NCBI GenBank assembly: GCA_029959085.1
Contig: JARWIR010000005.1
Coordinates: forward strand, 48,548,850 to 48,612,849
DNA length: 64,000 bases
Direction of reading: 5' to 3'
DNA from: Nemophila menziesii
Lineage: Eukaryota; Streptophyta; Magnoliopsida; Boraginales; Hydrophyllaceae
The notes below the pieces were generated by a model. The model was not told where the DNA came from. It saw nothing but the letters and a program-made list of their open reading frames with translations, and did not search any database. Positions 1-11,265 of the stretch are shown piece after piece. Each line of letters starts with the position of its first letter. The stretch's first letter is position 1. Made by a program: the position numbers and the translations under genes.

Positions 1-288
1 ATGGGTAAAACGTCTTCTAGGTGAATTAAAAATTATTTGCAACCAACCTATGAAGTTAACAAGGCAGCTATTAACATCTCTTATAATCCAATACAACATG
101 ACAAGATGAAACATGTTGAGGTGGAAAGACTTTTTATTAAAGAAATGATAGATGAGCGAGTCTTATGTATTCCATATATTCCTACGAAACAACAAGTAGT
201 TGATATCTTTACAAAAGGTCTTCAAAGTCAACAATTCGATTGCTTGACCGGCAAGCTGGGAATGCTTAATATATACAATCCAGCTTAA
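1..288 (+). pseudogene. Copia F: RNase H C-terminus (partial, frameshifted)
   Basis: This is the last part of a Ty1/Copia polyprotein, cut by the window edge. From about position 61 it reads NKAAINIS, then KHVEVERLFIKE, then the signature IPTKQQVVDIFTKGL, and ends with LGMLNIYNPA, the usual Copia RNase H tail. Bases 1-55 encode the preceding WVKRLLGEL-type segment in another frame, so there is a frameshift near 55-60. It stops at 286-288, directly before a polypurine tract and an LTR. RNase H degrades the RNA template during reverse transcription. The copy is broken. The assignment to Copia is firm; the lineage is not determined. Confidence 0.85.
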
Positions 289-519
289 GGGGGAGTGTTG
301 AAATATACCTTAATTATTAATTTCCTTAAATAATATTTTCTATATTATAGATTAGAATATATTAGTCTCCAAGTATTTTCCTTTTCTATGAAACTTGTTC
401 CCTAATTATTTCCTTACACATGTAAACTTCTTTTCCAAGTTATTCATGTGTATCCTATAGATATAGGGTCTCTATGTAAGAAATTACTATCGTTGAATAA
501 AGTTATTGTAATTTTCTCA
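286..519 (+). repeat. Copia F polypurine tract and 3' LTR
   Basis: The tract TAAGGGGGAG (286-295) is followed at 296 by TGTTGAAATATA, a typical Copia LTR start. I place the LTR end at about 519 (TTTTCTCA), because from about 523 the sequence already encodes LINE ORF1 (INYTEEIL, then SICKLIGKMVRID). That gives an LTR of about 224 bp. The 5' LTR and left TSD lie outside the window, so the right boundary rests on where LINE homology resumes. Confidence 0.7.
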
Positions 520-2004
520 CCCCTAATTAATTATACTGAGGAAATCCTCACATCCATTTGTAAATTAATAGGTAAGATGGTTAGAATCGATCCCTTTACT
601 AGATCGGGCGCGAGAGGAAATTTCGCTCGAATTGCGGTGGAGGTCGATAAGCATCTTGTGTCGATTATAAGAATTCAGGATATCTTGCAAAAAAGTAGAG
701 TATGAAGGACTACATTTTATTTGTTTTAATTGTGGGAAGTTTGGGCACGTAAAAGGGGATTGCACAGGTAAGAACATAGGTGGAGATGAGAACTCTGGTA
801 TGGGGAATCGAAGCGCTCCTAGTGAGGCCAGGGAGGAGGTAATTGGTGCTCCGGTTCCTTGTTATGGAGAGTGGATGATAGTTGATAGGGGAAGAGGTAG
901 GTCTCGTACTAACGGTGGGGTGCAAAATAGTAAGGTTGTTCAGCGAGGGGGTAAGGCAAGAGGATGAAAAGGGATATCTACTCCGGCTAAAGTTAAATAT
1001 AAACATGGAATCGAGCATGATACAGGGTCTAGATATGAGATCCTATCTTCGGTTGAAATGGGGGAATATAGTGGGAGTGTGCCAAGGGATGAGAATGTAG
1101 GGGCCACAGTGGGAACAATCTCCATTAATGAGGGGGCGATGGATAGACAAGGGATAGTACGGGAGGCTATGGAGACTCTAAGACATACAGTGGTGGATTC
1201 GAGGTCATATAAGATTGTTGGGGTTTTTTTAATACCGCGAAACAAAAAATAATAGATGGTGAATCACTAGGTCCTACACCAAAACGGAAAGCTAAAAATG
1301 ACAAAAAATGAGGGAAGAATGTAGGAGAAAAAGGGATAGAAAGTGGTGCTCGGGGAGGGGCTGCTGATGTGTTGGTGGGGGCTAATGTGGGGCGTAATGG
1401 GGGTGAGTTGTGGTCTGTGGTGGGGCTGTCGAGTGAGGCTAACTAAATAGAGAAGGGGGTTGGACATTTAGATGGAAGTACTGATAAGGGGCGAAGCTTA
1501 AATGTACAACATCAGCAGGGTCTTGACACCAGGGACCCAAAAGCAATTTTCGAAAAGTTGGGGAAAGTTGCAAATACTGATGCAGAACCTGGTCACATCC
1601 TACCAGCACTTGATCCGGAAAATATTGCGCCTGAGCAAAATATTAATTCAGGTACTTTTGATAATTTAATCTCTACTAATGTGTCTGATCAGGGGCGTGA
1701 AGTGGATTCTGCTGAGGAGGCCGAATAGCCTAGGATACGGAACATAAGATTAAGCGATACAGATATGATTTTTGTCGACTTGTGTAACGCAAGTAGAGAT
1801 GTTGGGATATCGGTTATGGGGCAAATCAGCAAGCACACTCTTAAGGGTTTTTTTGCGGACAAGCCCGATGCGTCTGACTACCACGATTTTCACCTCGATG
1901 ACTCGCCAGAACAGGTGCTTGAACAGCTAGGTAAGGCGAATCTGGGAGAGGAGAATTTGGGTACTAGTCTGATGGAGTTGGAAGAGAGTGGAGCTACGTT
2001 TTGA
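520..2004 (+). pseudogene. LINE ORF1 (nucleic-acid-binding, zinc knuckle), degenerate
   Basis: ORF1 of plant LINEs encodes an RNA-binding protein of the retrotransposon particle. Here 520-690 reads LIGKMVRIDPFT and then RGNFARIAVEVD. After a frameshift in an A run near 690 it continues EYEGLHFICFNCGKFGHVKG and DC, a CCHC zinc knuckle (C-x2-C-x4-H-x4-C, 698-770). Downstream are YGEWMIVDRGRGRSR and GSRYEILSS, both usual in this family, with a stop near 965. The last part (1765-2004) ends at ATF. At least one further frameshift lies between 1252 and 1765. The N-terminus lies left of Copia F. Not functional. Confidence 0.8.
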
Positions 2005-2088
2005 AGCTACTATTTTGACATCACGAGGGAGTTTCTTCTTCTTTGACCTTTTGTTTCTTGTTCATATTTATATATATAAGTTTTTTGA

Positions 2089-2557
2089 TGTCGGATACAC
2101 CTATTAGTAATCACACAGGGGGCTGGAATGTGCCTAATTGCCCACTTGATATTTTATTTTGGATTGGTAGAGGCGCCAATAGAGAGAGTTTTCGACACGA
2201 ATTTAATGATTTGAATACGCACCATAAGCCGTTTCTTGCAATCGTGGTCGAGACAAAGGCTTCAGGATTGGAGGCGACAAAGATTATTTAATCCTTACGG
2301 ATGGAGAAGTCAATTCGCGTGGAAGCTGATGGATTCTCTGGGGGCATTTGGATTCTTTGGAACCAAAATGGAATATCGCACCAAATAAACGGCTTCTAAA
2401 CAGGTAATAAATTTGTGTATATCTAAAGACACATGTAGTTCTTGGATTCTTTCTGGCTTTCTTCAGTATATGCGAGTCCAAATGATTGGCTGCGAGATTC
2501 ACTTTGAGATGCGCTTGAGGAGGCTTTAGAAGAGATCAAGTTGCCTTGGTTGGTAGT
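2089..2557 (+). pseudogene. LINE ORF2: apurinic endonuclease, 5' part
   Basis: A start codon at 2089 leads into WNVPNCPLDILFWIGRGANR, FNDLNTHHKPFLAIVVETKA and, in another frame, GGFSGGIWILWN, then YASPNDWLRDSL and LEEIKLPWLVVD. These are the start, metal-binding glutamate region (VETK) and middle of the exonuclease/endonuclease/phosphatase domain that nicks target DNA in LINEs. The first motif (WNxRGA) is separated by inserted residues, and there are several frameshifts. The reading breaks at 2557, where Athila A is inserted, and resumes at 16165. Confidence 0.8.
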
Positions 2558-3335
2558 TGATGCCTCCCTATTTATTACAATTATTATCCCCTTGGAGACA
2601 TCCTTTTAGGGGAATAAATGACTTGTTTGATAGACTTTTAGGCTTATTTGATCATATTGCACTTTCTCCCCTTAAAAATTAACTATTTGCAGAATCTGAG
2701 CTTTTGTGCGTAAATTTGACTGTTTTTAATGCAAAGTTAATTGGTTCTTGAAATTCATGAAAGACCAATCCAAGGAGAAGAAGCGAGAATAAAGTCTTAG
2801 TGTATTTTAGAGTGTTAGGAAATGATTTTTACTCGAGTTTCTATTTTTAGAGTGCACTTTCCTATTTCGTTTTCTTGATTTATTGATTTATTCTTTTTAA
2901 ACATATGCGGTTTAATTATTTATTTAATGTGAAGCTTTAAAAGATATATGGTAATACTTAGAGACCAAGTCAAGATAAAGGATTAAAGGAAAGAAGATTT
3001 ACATGGAAATAAGAAGATTTAGGAAAGATATATTCAAAGAAGGAAAATATAAAGCTGCCTTATGAATCTGAAATTCCAGCCATGTTTTAAAGATTAATTC
3101 ATAACTCACGATTGGCTAGAAATCTGGACGAGTGGTCTGCACCAATAGAAAGCTCTTTCCAAGACAAGCAGTTTCATATATTGGAACTTCTCAAACGGAT
3201 AAGGTATTGAAAAAGATATGACCAAATCAAATCAGCAGAAGAATCTTACCTTTCCTAGAATTTAGAGCTACGAATTTAAGAGTCCTTAACTTGTCTTCCA
3301 CTCCAAGCAAATTCGACCTAAGGTCCTCCAACACC

Positions 3336-3343
3336 TATAAATA
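3336..3343 (+). promoter_or_regulatory. TATA box in Athila A 5' LTR
   Basis: TATAAATA in the context CACCTATAAATACACCCC, about 780 bp into the LTR. The same sequence is at 15171-15178 in the 3' LTR and at about 17634 in the related solo LTR. It is the best candidate for the element's Pol II promoter; the start site would lie about 30 bp downstream. Confidence 0.6.
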
Positions 3344-4259
3344 CACCCCTTAACCTCCTACTTTCACACACTTCAGAGAATTACACAAGAGGTTTAAGGT
3401 TTTCAAGTCAGAGCACGAAGGAGAGAAGAAGCTGGAAGCTGGAGGAATTCTATTCTTCCAACAATAGTCATTCAACCCTTTAGGTTATTTATTTCTTTCT
3501 TGTAATTGAACATGAATTCCTTTTCTTTTATGTTAGTCTTTAATTTTCTTATGGGCTAAATTTCCTTATACTTGAGAATCGCATTAAAGGGATGAACCTT
3601 AATTAATTAATCTGTGTTTTGAATTTGGGATTCTTTAGATTTAAATAGGATTGAGTTTTATATATTGGATATTACTTTGTTTTCATTACTAATTCTTTTC
3701 CGCGCAACTAGAATTAGCTGTTAGTATTTGGGCTATTCACTTTAGTGGCGAAGTGATCATCCGACAGGGGGGTTTGAATACAGATCTAGGTAATACCCGT
3801 GTATTGTCCGTTACTGACCGACAGGTTTAACTAGTTACATAGCCAAAGAGGTAAAATCATATCATCCGAAGAGCCATATTCGACCATACATGTGTTTATG
3901 ATACTTTAGGATAGCTCTTAGGTCCACCCGACAGGGGGCTAGGAGATATTAGAGTCCTGACTAATATTATAATTCCAACTCTGCCCTTAGACATAGCATA
4001 GATTATATTGATTAAGTGGATTCCTTTGCGAGACTCAAGTATCTCTCTTATCTGAAGTTAGTCGTTTATTTGCTTTATTTCCTTTCTGTTAATTTAATTT
4101 TCAGTCTTTATTTTAGTAGCAATTTTAATTTACAAAAACCAAACAAAATTCTTAGCTTTTATTTTCTGTTTAGCAATTATCTCTACTATCTGATTAATAT
4201 TTGGGTTGAACCTAATCCGTCCCTGAGAACGAACTTGATTATCATATATTATTTGGGAC

Positions 4260-4277
4260 AACCGTACACTTGCGGTT
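4260..4277 (+). other. LTR hairpin near the 3' end (U5-like)
   Basis: AACCG-TACACTTG-CGGTT forms a 5-bp stem with an 8-nt loop, about 50 nt before the LTR end. It is preceded at about 4219-4233 by the block GTCCCTGAGAACGAA. Both occur at the same place in the other Athila LTRs of this window; the stem changes as a pair in B (AACTG/CAGTT) and the loop is unchanged. Function unknown; a structured RNA element is the simplest reading. Confidence 0.55.
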
Positions 4278-4334
4278 AAGTGGTTCTTTTATTTTGCACT
4301 TAATTTTATAACACCCTAGGATCCACCAAGTTTT

Positions 4335-4352
4335 TGGCGCCGCTGCCGAGGA
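4335..4352 (+). other. Athila A primer binding site
   Basis: TGGCGCCGCTGCCGAGGA starts 6 bp after the LTR. It is close to the complement of the 3' end of plant tRNA-Asp as I recall it (TGGCGCCGTTGCCGGGGA), differing at two positions. Minus-strand DNA synthesis would start here. Elements B and C have the same site with fewer differences. Confidence 0.75.
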
Positions 4353-4473
4353 CGGTAGCGTGTGACCCCGGTGTTAATCTTTTAGTAGTTTAATTGTTAG
4401 TTTAGTTTTAGTTTTTTGTTTCAGTTTTACGCTTTGGGTTTTCTTTCTTTCTCAGGTTTACAGGTTTTGGTTT

Positions 4474-5030
4474 ATGCGTGAAGATATCGTGATTCTTGCA
4501 AATCCCGAAAACCTAGTTCGAGAAGCAAATAAAAGAAAGAGAGAAGCTAAATCAAAAGAGTTAGAGGAGCAATTAGCAAGAGAAACAATGGCTGAAAACC
4601 AAGTTGGAAATCAACTACCCAACCCTCCTGCTGCTCCCCCAGCTCAAAACAATGATCCGTGGTTCATCAATGGCCCTGAAGAAGCTCCGTTTCGAGCTCC
4701 TTCCCTCGGAATTGGCCCTTCAAATATTAATGTCGAAAGATTCAGACCCGATCCTGGTATGTTATCTCAGTTTCAAAGTTATGGCAATTTCCGAGGAGCA
4801 CCTACCGAAGATCCAATCTGTGCTGTACAGAAGTTCATGCAAATTTGTGATTCTTATATTACGCAAGGAGTAATTAAAGAGCAAATGTATTTTGCTCATT
4901 TTAGATACTTCGTTATTGATGGAGCAAGTGAGTGACATGATTCTCAAGAACCCGGAACAATTACAACATGGGACGCATTACAAACCGCGTTCTTCGATAG
5001 ATACTACCCAGCAAACATGAGATTAGATGC
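4474..5030 (+). pseudogene. Athila A gag, N-terminal part (nonsense mutation)
   Basis: Gag forms the virus-like particle. The start at 4474 (MREDIVILANPENLV) opens a basic, Glu/Lys-rich segment. Then come NDPWFINGPEEAPFRAP, the conserved FRPDPGMLSQFQ, and AVQKFMQICDSYITQGV of the retrotransposon gag domain. A TGA at 4933-4935 stands where copy B has tryptophan (SEWHDS), so this is a TGG-to-TGA nonsense mutation. The reading continues to MRLDA at 5030, where the solo LTR is inserted, and resumes after the duplicated GATGC at 6605. Confidence 0.9.
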
Positions 5031-6599
5031 TGGTGGTCCTTTGTGTGTTCTAAAATAAATGCAAAAAGTAATCGAACCACAACCGCAAGTGTACGGTTGT
5101 CCCAAGTAATATAGTAGATAAAACAGATTCGTTCCAAGGACGGGATGGTTGACTACAATGCTTATCAAGTAATGATTGGTTGCACTTATGAAAGCAAGTA
5201 AAAGATATAATGATTGTTTGTTTGTTTTTATTATTCTAAGTAATGAAAGACTAAATGGAAAATGCAAATAATTAACTAAGACGCAAGTAAATAAAAGTAA
5301 AACGCAAGTATGAGAAAGTAGCACTTGAGATACGCAAGGATTTCATCTAACTCTTATTTATTCCATGTTTCGTTTAAGGGACAAATTGGTAAAAAGTAAT
5401 GGTCGGGATTCTAAGGTCATCCTTACCCCCGTCAGGGTGGACTAAGGAACTACTCTTAAATGCTACAAACCCCGTCAGGGTGATTATAGTCCATTCTTAA
5501 GTGATTAAGTTTATTCTACCCAATTGGCCATAGGATTAATTACGCTCGTCAGAGTCAAATAATTTCTATCCTACATTCATTAATTATTTCTGTACCTAAA
5601 CCCCCCGTCAAGGTGATCCAATCGCCACTAATTGGAATAGCCTAGATACTAAGACCTATGATTGGTTAATTACGTCAATTATAGTTATTAAGAACAAATT
5701 AATGAAAAATACCTAATACCCAATTTGATTTCAATTGTAAAAATCCCAAATACAAAAGCATAGAATAAAATAGAATCACAATCAATCCATAATGCGATCT
5801 CAAGCACTAATTAAAATTAGCTCATAATTGGAAAAACTAAGAAAATAAATAAAAAGGAATTCATAATTGTTTTACAGAAAGGAAAATAGAAACCTAATTA
5901 GGAAAATGAATTGGCTGCAACATGGAGATATAGACAGTCTCCAGCTCCAAGCTTCTTTTCTTCCTTCCGTTGACTTCTCTCTGGTGTTTAATCTTGTGGA
6001 ATGTGAATTGTGTGAAAAATAGAAGTCCAGACCTCCTTTTATAAGTGCAAATTCGGACTTGGACCTAGGCTTTTAATTAAATGAAATATAAAAGGCCCAA
6101 GTCCACTAACTTAGCCCAAAATCCCGTAACTGCTGATATACCTTCACTAAAACGGCTTTTCCCGATTCGTTATGACTCCGATTGACCTCATTCCAGTTGC
6201 TAAAGTTCCGTAACTCGATAAGGAGCGTTTTCTCTTCAAAGGTCAGCGGCTAAATCATCGCTTAAGAACCTCGAAATCAGCAATCTATGGCCTGAAAAAT
6301 GGATTTTCAGCTTTAAAAATAATATCTTTGGGATTTATCTTTAAGTCTTGACTCTATCTCTTGATTTTTGACTTTCTCCTTGGATTCCTCTTCTAGCTGA
6401 AATCTAAAACCTGTAAACTTTACACTAAAAATACCAATATTACGCGCAAAAGTTTAATAAATTAAAAATGCTAGAAATAAAAGAGGAAAATCATATTATT
6501 GCATATTTAGTCCAAAAGTCTATCTATCAAATTAATTATATAAACACCAAAAATGATGTCTCCTAAGGGTCGAAAATAAGAACAATTAGGGAGACATCA
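5031..6599 (-). mobile_element. Athila solo LTR (B-type) inside A gag
   Basis: A single 1,569-bp LTR in reverse orientation (TGGTGGTCC...GGGAGACATCA on the + strand), flanked by GATGC at 5026-5030 and 6600-6604. It has no internal region, so it is the product of LTR-LTR recombination. Its sequence follows the B LTRs: several CCCGTCAGGGTG motifs, the reverse complement of the hairpin block near 5083-5105, and CTGTAAAG-type AT-rich ends. Gag homology is exact on both sides of it, which fixes the boundaries. Confidence 0.95.
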
Positions 6600-6604
6600 G
6601 ATGC

Positions 6605-7331
6605 GCAAGTTGAAATAACGTCATTCAAACAAGAGGAAGACGAGACTTTGGGTAGAAGTTGGAAGAGATTTCAGATTTGCTTAAGAAGAGTCCCTGATCA
6701 TGGCCTCACAGAAATTCAACAGATGAAGATATTTTACCGAGCACTTGACGGCTCTTCGAAAAAGGATCTAGACTTACTTTGTGGTGGTGCATTTTTACGG
6801 GTACAACCAGTCCATGCTAAGATTATTTTGAATAGAACTGTAACGAATGAACTAGGTTGGAACACCGTAAGAACACCTGTCCGAGGTGGAAATATTGCAC
6901 TGATTGAAGAAAAATTCACCGCCATGGAAACAAAACTCGAACAACAACTGAAACAGCTTGCTCTAGCTGTTACAAAAAGTGTTACTAGTAGAAGAGCAGA
7001 TGTTAATGTTACACAAGAAGTTTATGGATGTTCTAACTGCGGTACACAAGATCATGATTGGGAGACCTGTCAAAACAATCCAGAATCTGTAATGTTCGTA
7101 TCCAACCGAGAAAATTATAACTCAAGCGGTCAAGGGTATCAACCAAACAGAAACCATCCGGGTTTCCAATATTCGAATCCAAATGGGGCTGCTAATCCAA
7201 CCTATGCATATCAACCACGTCCCAAGGAAACAACTTTCGACCACGACCTCAGAACAACTACCAAGGTGGACAAGGATACGGAAATCAATCTCAGAGACAA
7301 CCTCCTCATGTTGCTTATACCGAAACCATGA
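6605..7331 (+). pseudogene. Athila A gag, C-terminal part with zinc knuckle
   Basis: Continues gag after the solo LTR: SWKRFQICLRRVPDHGL, the GGAFLRVQPVHAK segment, then the CCHC knuckle CSNCGTQDHDWETC (about 7030-7071), which binds RNA, and an Asn/Pro/Gln-rich tail (HPGFQYSNPNGAA). Near 7222 the frame shifts. A C run (CGTCCCAAGG) looks one base short compared with the reading expected from copies B and C, and the true gag-pro frame continues into the next entry. The downstream residues to 7331 are therefore out of frame. Confidence 0.85.
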
Positions 7332-8815
7332 ACCAGAAAGCTCTACCTGCTCAACCTCAAGAAGGTGCATTAGATGTTCAGCAAACCTTGACAACATTAA
7401 TCAACATTCAACAATCTACCACCACAACACTTAAATTAATGGAATCCCAGATGGCTCAGATAAATAAGCAATTAAATCAACGTCAGCAAGGACAATTACC
7501 AAGTGACACTGAAGAACCCAAGCAAAGAGAAGATTGTAATGCAGTAACACTTCGAAGTGGTAAGAAGCTCGCTCCACCTCCTTTTCCCGTGATGAAAGAA
7601 AAAGAAACAACTGTGAAAGAGAAACCGGTAAAAGATGTGGAAGAGAAAGAAGATGAACCTGAAATAATTGAAGTGGAGAAGATTCCGGAAAAGCCAAAAT
7701 CCAAAGATGTTACAGAAACCTGTCCTCCTCCACCTTTTCCCTCCAGAGTTCAGAAGAAAGGAGACATGGCTGAATATCAGAAGTTCTTGAATATGGTACG
7801 TGGTCTCAACATTAACGTTCCGTTCTTAGATGTTATACGCGATGTTCCGAAGTACGTTAAATTTCTGAAAAGAGCCATTACCAACAAGAGACCATACCGT
7901 GAGAATGAGATGATAGGATTGCCAGAAGAATGCAGCGCTATATGCCAAAGTAAGTTGCCACCTAAACTACTTGATCCTGGGAGTTTCACGATTCCTATTT
8001 CTATCGGTAATGAGTGGCAAGGGAAAGCTTTGTGTGACTTGGGCGCGAGTATCAATTTGATGCCCAAGTCAATTTTCGAAAAACTGAAGATAGGAAACGC
8101 TAGACCAACTTCCATGATCCTACAAATGGACGATAGATCCCTCGCTCATACAGAGGGACGAATCGAAGATGTCCTCGTTAAGGCAGGTACGTTAATTTTT
8201 CCAGTTGATTTTGTTATTCTTGAATACGACGCGGATAGGAATGTCCCCATCATCTTGGGTCGACCATTCCTAGCCACGGGGCGTACTGTTATTGATGTAG
8301 AAAACGGAGAATTAACCATGCGAATCCAAGACAAGACGGTAAATTTCAACGTGTTTAGGGCCATGAAGTTTCCAGATATTCCTGAAGAGTGTTTTCGAAT
8401 GGATGTACTCGAGACGCAAGTAACGTTTGATTCTATGAATTTTAACGATATCTTGCAAGCAGCCCTAACACTTGACTTACCAGAATTGATGGAAGAACTA
8501 ACCGAAACCGTAGCTTCTTTGAATTCCGGAACTATGAAACATAGGCATCTCGCCTATGAGCCAGTCCGAGAGCCTGGGGAGATAGCACCTAAAAAGAAAC
8601 CATCTATCGAATCTCCCCCACAACTAGAAGAAAAGCCGCTTCCGTCACACCTGAGGTATGCGTATTTAGGTACTAACAAGACACTGTCTGTCATTGTTTC
8701 AGCTACTTTAACAGGTCCTCAAGAAGACAAACTGTTGCGCATATTGAGAGCTAATAAAGAGGCGATTGGTTGGACTATTGTTGACATCAAAGGTATTAGT
8801 CCCTCTTATTTCTAA
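7225..8815 (+). pseudogene. Athila A gag-pro linker and aspartic protease
   Basis: This frame begins after the 7222 shift and contains MNQKALPAQPQEG, a Gln-rich helix, CNAVTLRSGKKLAPPPFP, an acidic/proline linker, and GDMAEYQKFLNMV to LPEECSAICQSKLPPKLLDP. The aspartic protease follows with CDLGASINLMP (about 8035-8067) and VPIILGRPFLATGR (8245-8285). The protease cleaves the polyprotein. A TAA at 8813-8815 replaces a glutamine codon that is CAA in copy B (SPSYCQHK), a C-to-T nonsense mutation between protease and RT. Confidence 0.9.
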
Positions 8816-9658
8816 CACAAAATCATTCTAGACGATGAAAACACGCGCTCAGTTGAAGGACAAAGAAGATTGATGCCAACTATGAAGGAAGTAGTGAAGA
8901 AAGAGGTTATCAAGTTGCTAGATGCGGGAATCATCTATCCCATAGCTAGTGGCGAATGGGTGAGTCCAGTTCAATGTGTACCAAAGAAGGGTGGTATCAC
9001 TACCATCTTGAACGAGCAGAATGAAGCCATTCCCTCAAGGACCGTTGTTGGTTGGAGAGTGTGTATGGATTATCGAAAGTTGAACAAGGCTACCAGAAAA
9101 GATCACTTCCCTCTTCCGTTTATTGATCAGATGTTAGACAAGCTAGCTGGTAGAGAATATTATTGCTTTTTGGATGGATATTCAGGATACAATCAGATTT
9201 ATATAGATCCAAAAGACCAACACAAGACAACCTTTACATGTCCTTTTGGTACCTTTGCCTTCCGAAGGATGCCATTCGGATTATGTAATGCACCTGCTAC
9301 TTTTCAAAGATGTATGATGGCAATCTTCTGGGATATGATTGATGACTTCCTTGAGGTATTTATGGATGACTTTTCTGTGTTTGGTGATAACTTTGAGGAG
9401 TGTTTACGGAACTTGGAGAAAGTATTGATTAGGTGCAAGGAGACGGATTTGGTTTTGAACTGGGAGAAATGTCACTTTATGGTTCGAGAGGGTATAGTGT
9501 TGGGTCACAAGGTTTCAAGTGCTGGTTTGGAAGTTGATCGTGCGAAGATTGAGGTAATCAAGACTCTTCCCCCTCCTATTTATGTAAAAGGGGTAAGAGG
9601 CTTTTTGGGTCATGCTGGTTTTTACCGACGTTTTATCAAGGACTTTTTATCAAGGACT
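8816..9658 (+). pseudogene. Athila A reverse transcriptase, frameshifted at its end
   Basis: The reverse transcriptase domain copies element RNA into DNA. Visible blocks are [62 protein letters not shown] and the catalytic FMDDFSVFG (the YxDD box, here FMDD) near 9360. [15 protein letters not shown] and [15 protein letters not shown] follow. At 9631-9658 the 14-bp unit TTTTATCAAGGACT is present twice in tandem, which shifts the frame by two. Everything up to there is readable. Confidence 0.92.
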
Positions 9659-11265
9659 TCTCCAAAATTTCTAAGCCGTTGTGCAACTTACTTGAGAAGG
9701 ACACCAAATTCCTTTTTGATGAAGCTTGCATAAAGGCATTCAACGAGATTAAAGAGAAGCTTATTTCTGCACCTATTGTATTACCTCCTGATTGGAAGAT
9801 TCTGTTTGAGATTATGTGTGATGCTAGTGATCTCGCGATGGGTGTTGTTCTGGGTCAAAGAAAAGAAAAGGTATTTCATTCTATCTACTACGGTAGTAAA
9901 ACCTTCACAAGTGCTCAAATTAATTATACCGTAACCGAGAAGGAATTACTAGCTGTCGTGTATGCATTTGACAAATTTTGTTCCTACCTCCTTGGGGCGA
10001 ACGTTGTTGTGCTTACCGACCATTCCGCGATTAAATACCTTATGGAGAAGAAAGATGCGAAGCCGAGGTTGATTAGATGGGTTTTACTGTTACAAGAGTT
10101 TGATTTAGAGATTCGGGATCGAAAGGGTTGTGATAATCAGGTTGCTGATCATTTGTCGCGTCTTGAAGGTTCTGAATCTAATGGAGGCCCTGAGTTGCTA
10201 AGAGAAGAGTTCCCTGACGAGAGTTTATTTGCTATACATGATGGTACTCCATGGTATGCTGATATTGCAAATCTTATTGTGAGTGGTAACTTTCCTCAAG
10301 GAGCCACATCACAAGACAAGAAAAGATTGATTCATCGTGCTAAACAGTTCTTTTGGGAGGATCCTTTCCTCTACAAAGTGTGTAGTGATCAATTGGTGAG
10401 AAGATGCATACCTGAGAAAGATGTTTGGGCAGTGATTGCGAGTTGTCATGACTCTCCATACAAAGGACACTTCAAGGGTGACCGCACAGCTACTAAGGTA
10501 CTACAATCCGGTTTTTATTGGCCTACTTTACATAAGGATTGTCATGAGTATGTCAAGAAATGTCATAGGTGCCAGTTTACTGGTAATATATCTAAGAGAA
10601 ATGAGATTCCACGTAATAATGTTCTTGAAGTTGAGATATTCGATGTATGGGGTATTGATTTCATGGGTCCTTTTGTACCATCTAACAGAAATCTGTACAT
10701 CCTACTAGCTGTTGATTACGTGTCTAAATGGGTAGAGGCTGTAGCTCTACCAACTAATGATTCGCGAGTAGTGATTAAATTCTTGAAGTCACACATTTTC
10801 ACTAGACATGGTACACCTCGAGTTATTATCAGTGATGGAGGTTCACACTTTGTGAACAAATATCTGAAGAAAGTTCTAGAGAAGTATGGTGTGAGGCATC
10901 GTGTATCTACCGCGTATCATCCACAAGCCAATGGTCAAGCTGAGGTCTCTAATCGAGAGATCAAATCCATTCTTGAGAAGACAGTTGGTTCCACACGCAA
11001 GGATTGGTCAATGAAATTAGATGATGCATTGTGGGCATATCGTACTGCGTTCAAGACGCCTGTGGGTGCATCTCCGTATCGTATTGTATATGGTAAGGCT
11101 TGTCACCTACCTCTTGAGCTTGAAATGGGTGCCTATTGGGCAATTGCGGAGATGAATATGGATCCAACCTTAGCTGCGGAGAATCGTATGATGAAGTTGA
11201 ATGAACTTGACGAGTTTCGATTTCATGCCTATGAGAATGCTAAACTTTACAAAGAAAAAAAGTAA
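9659..11265 (+). pseudogene. Athila A RNase H and integrase
   Basis: After the duplication the frame of 9679-11265 carries RNase H ([18 protein letters not shown], then [24 protein letters not shown] and [10 protein letters not shown]) and integrase. The integrase has the HHCC zinc finger ([10 protein letters not shown] ... CHRCQFTG) and the DDE core: D in [11 protein letters not shown] in [10 protein letters not shown] in [17 protein letters not shown]. It ends at a TAA (11263-11265), where copy B has a lysine followed by RWHDN. This nonsense mutation cuts off the integrase C-terminus. Confidence 0.92.

Larger units (their letters stand above)
2558..4328 (+). repeat. Athila A 5' LTR
   Basis: 1,771 bp, starting TGATGCCTCCC and ending CCACCA, the same length as the 3' LTR at 14394 and nearly identical to it by eye. 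It contains a TATA box (3336), three CCGACAGG motifs (3771, 3818, 3928), the conserved block near 4220 and a hairpin (4260-4277). TSD GTAGT precedes it. Confidence 0.95.

Noticed and set aside
448..705. Open frame crossing the Copia F LTR and LINE ORF1
   Set aside because: The first 24 codons are LTR sequence and the rest is LINE ORF1; it is a chance fusion across an insertion boundary.
4016..4279. 87-codon hydrophobic frame in the A 5' LTR
   Set aside because: It lies wholly inside the LTR, is AT-driven, and is not preserved in the other LTR copies.
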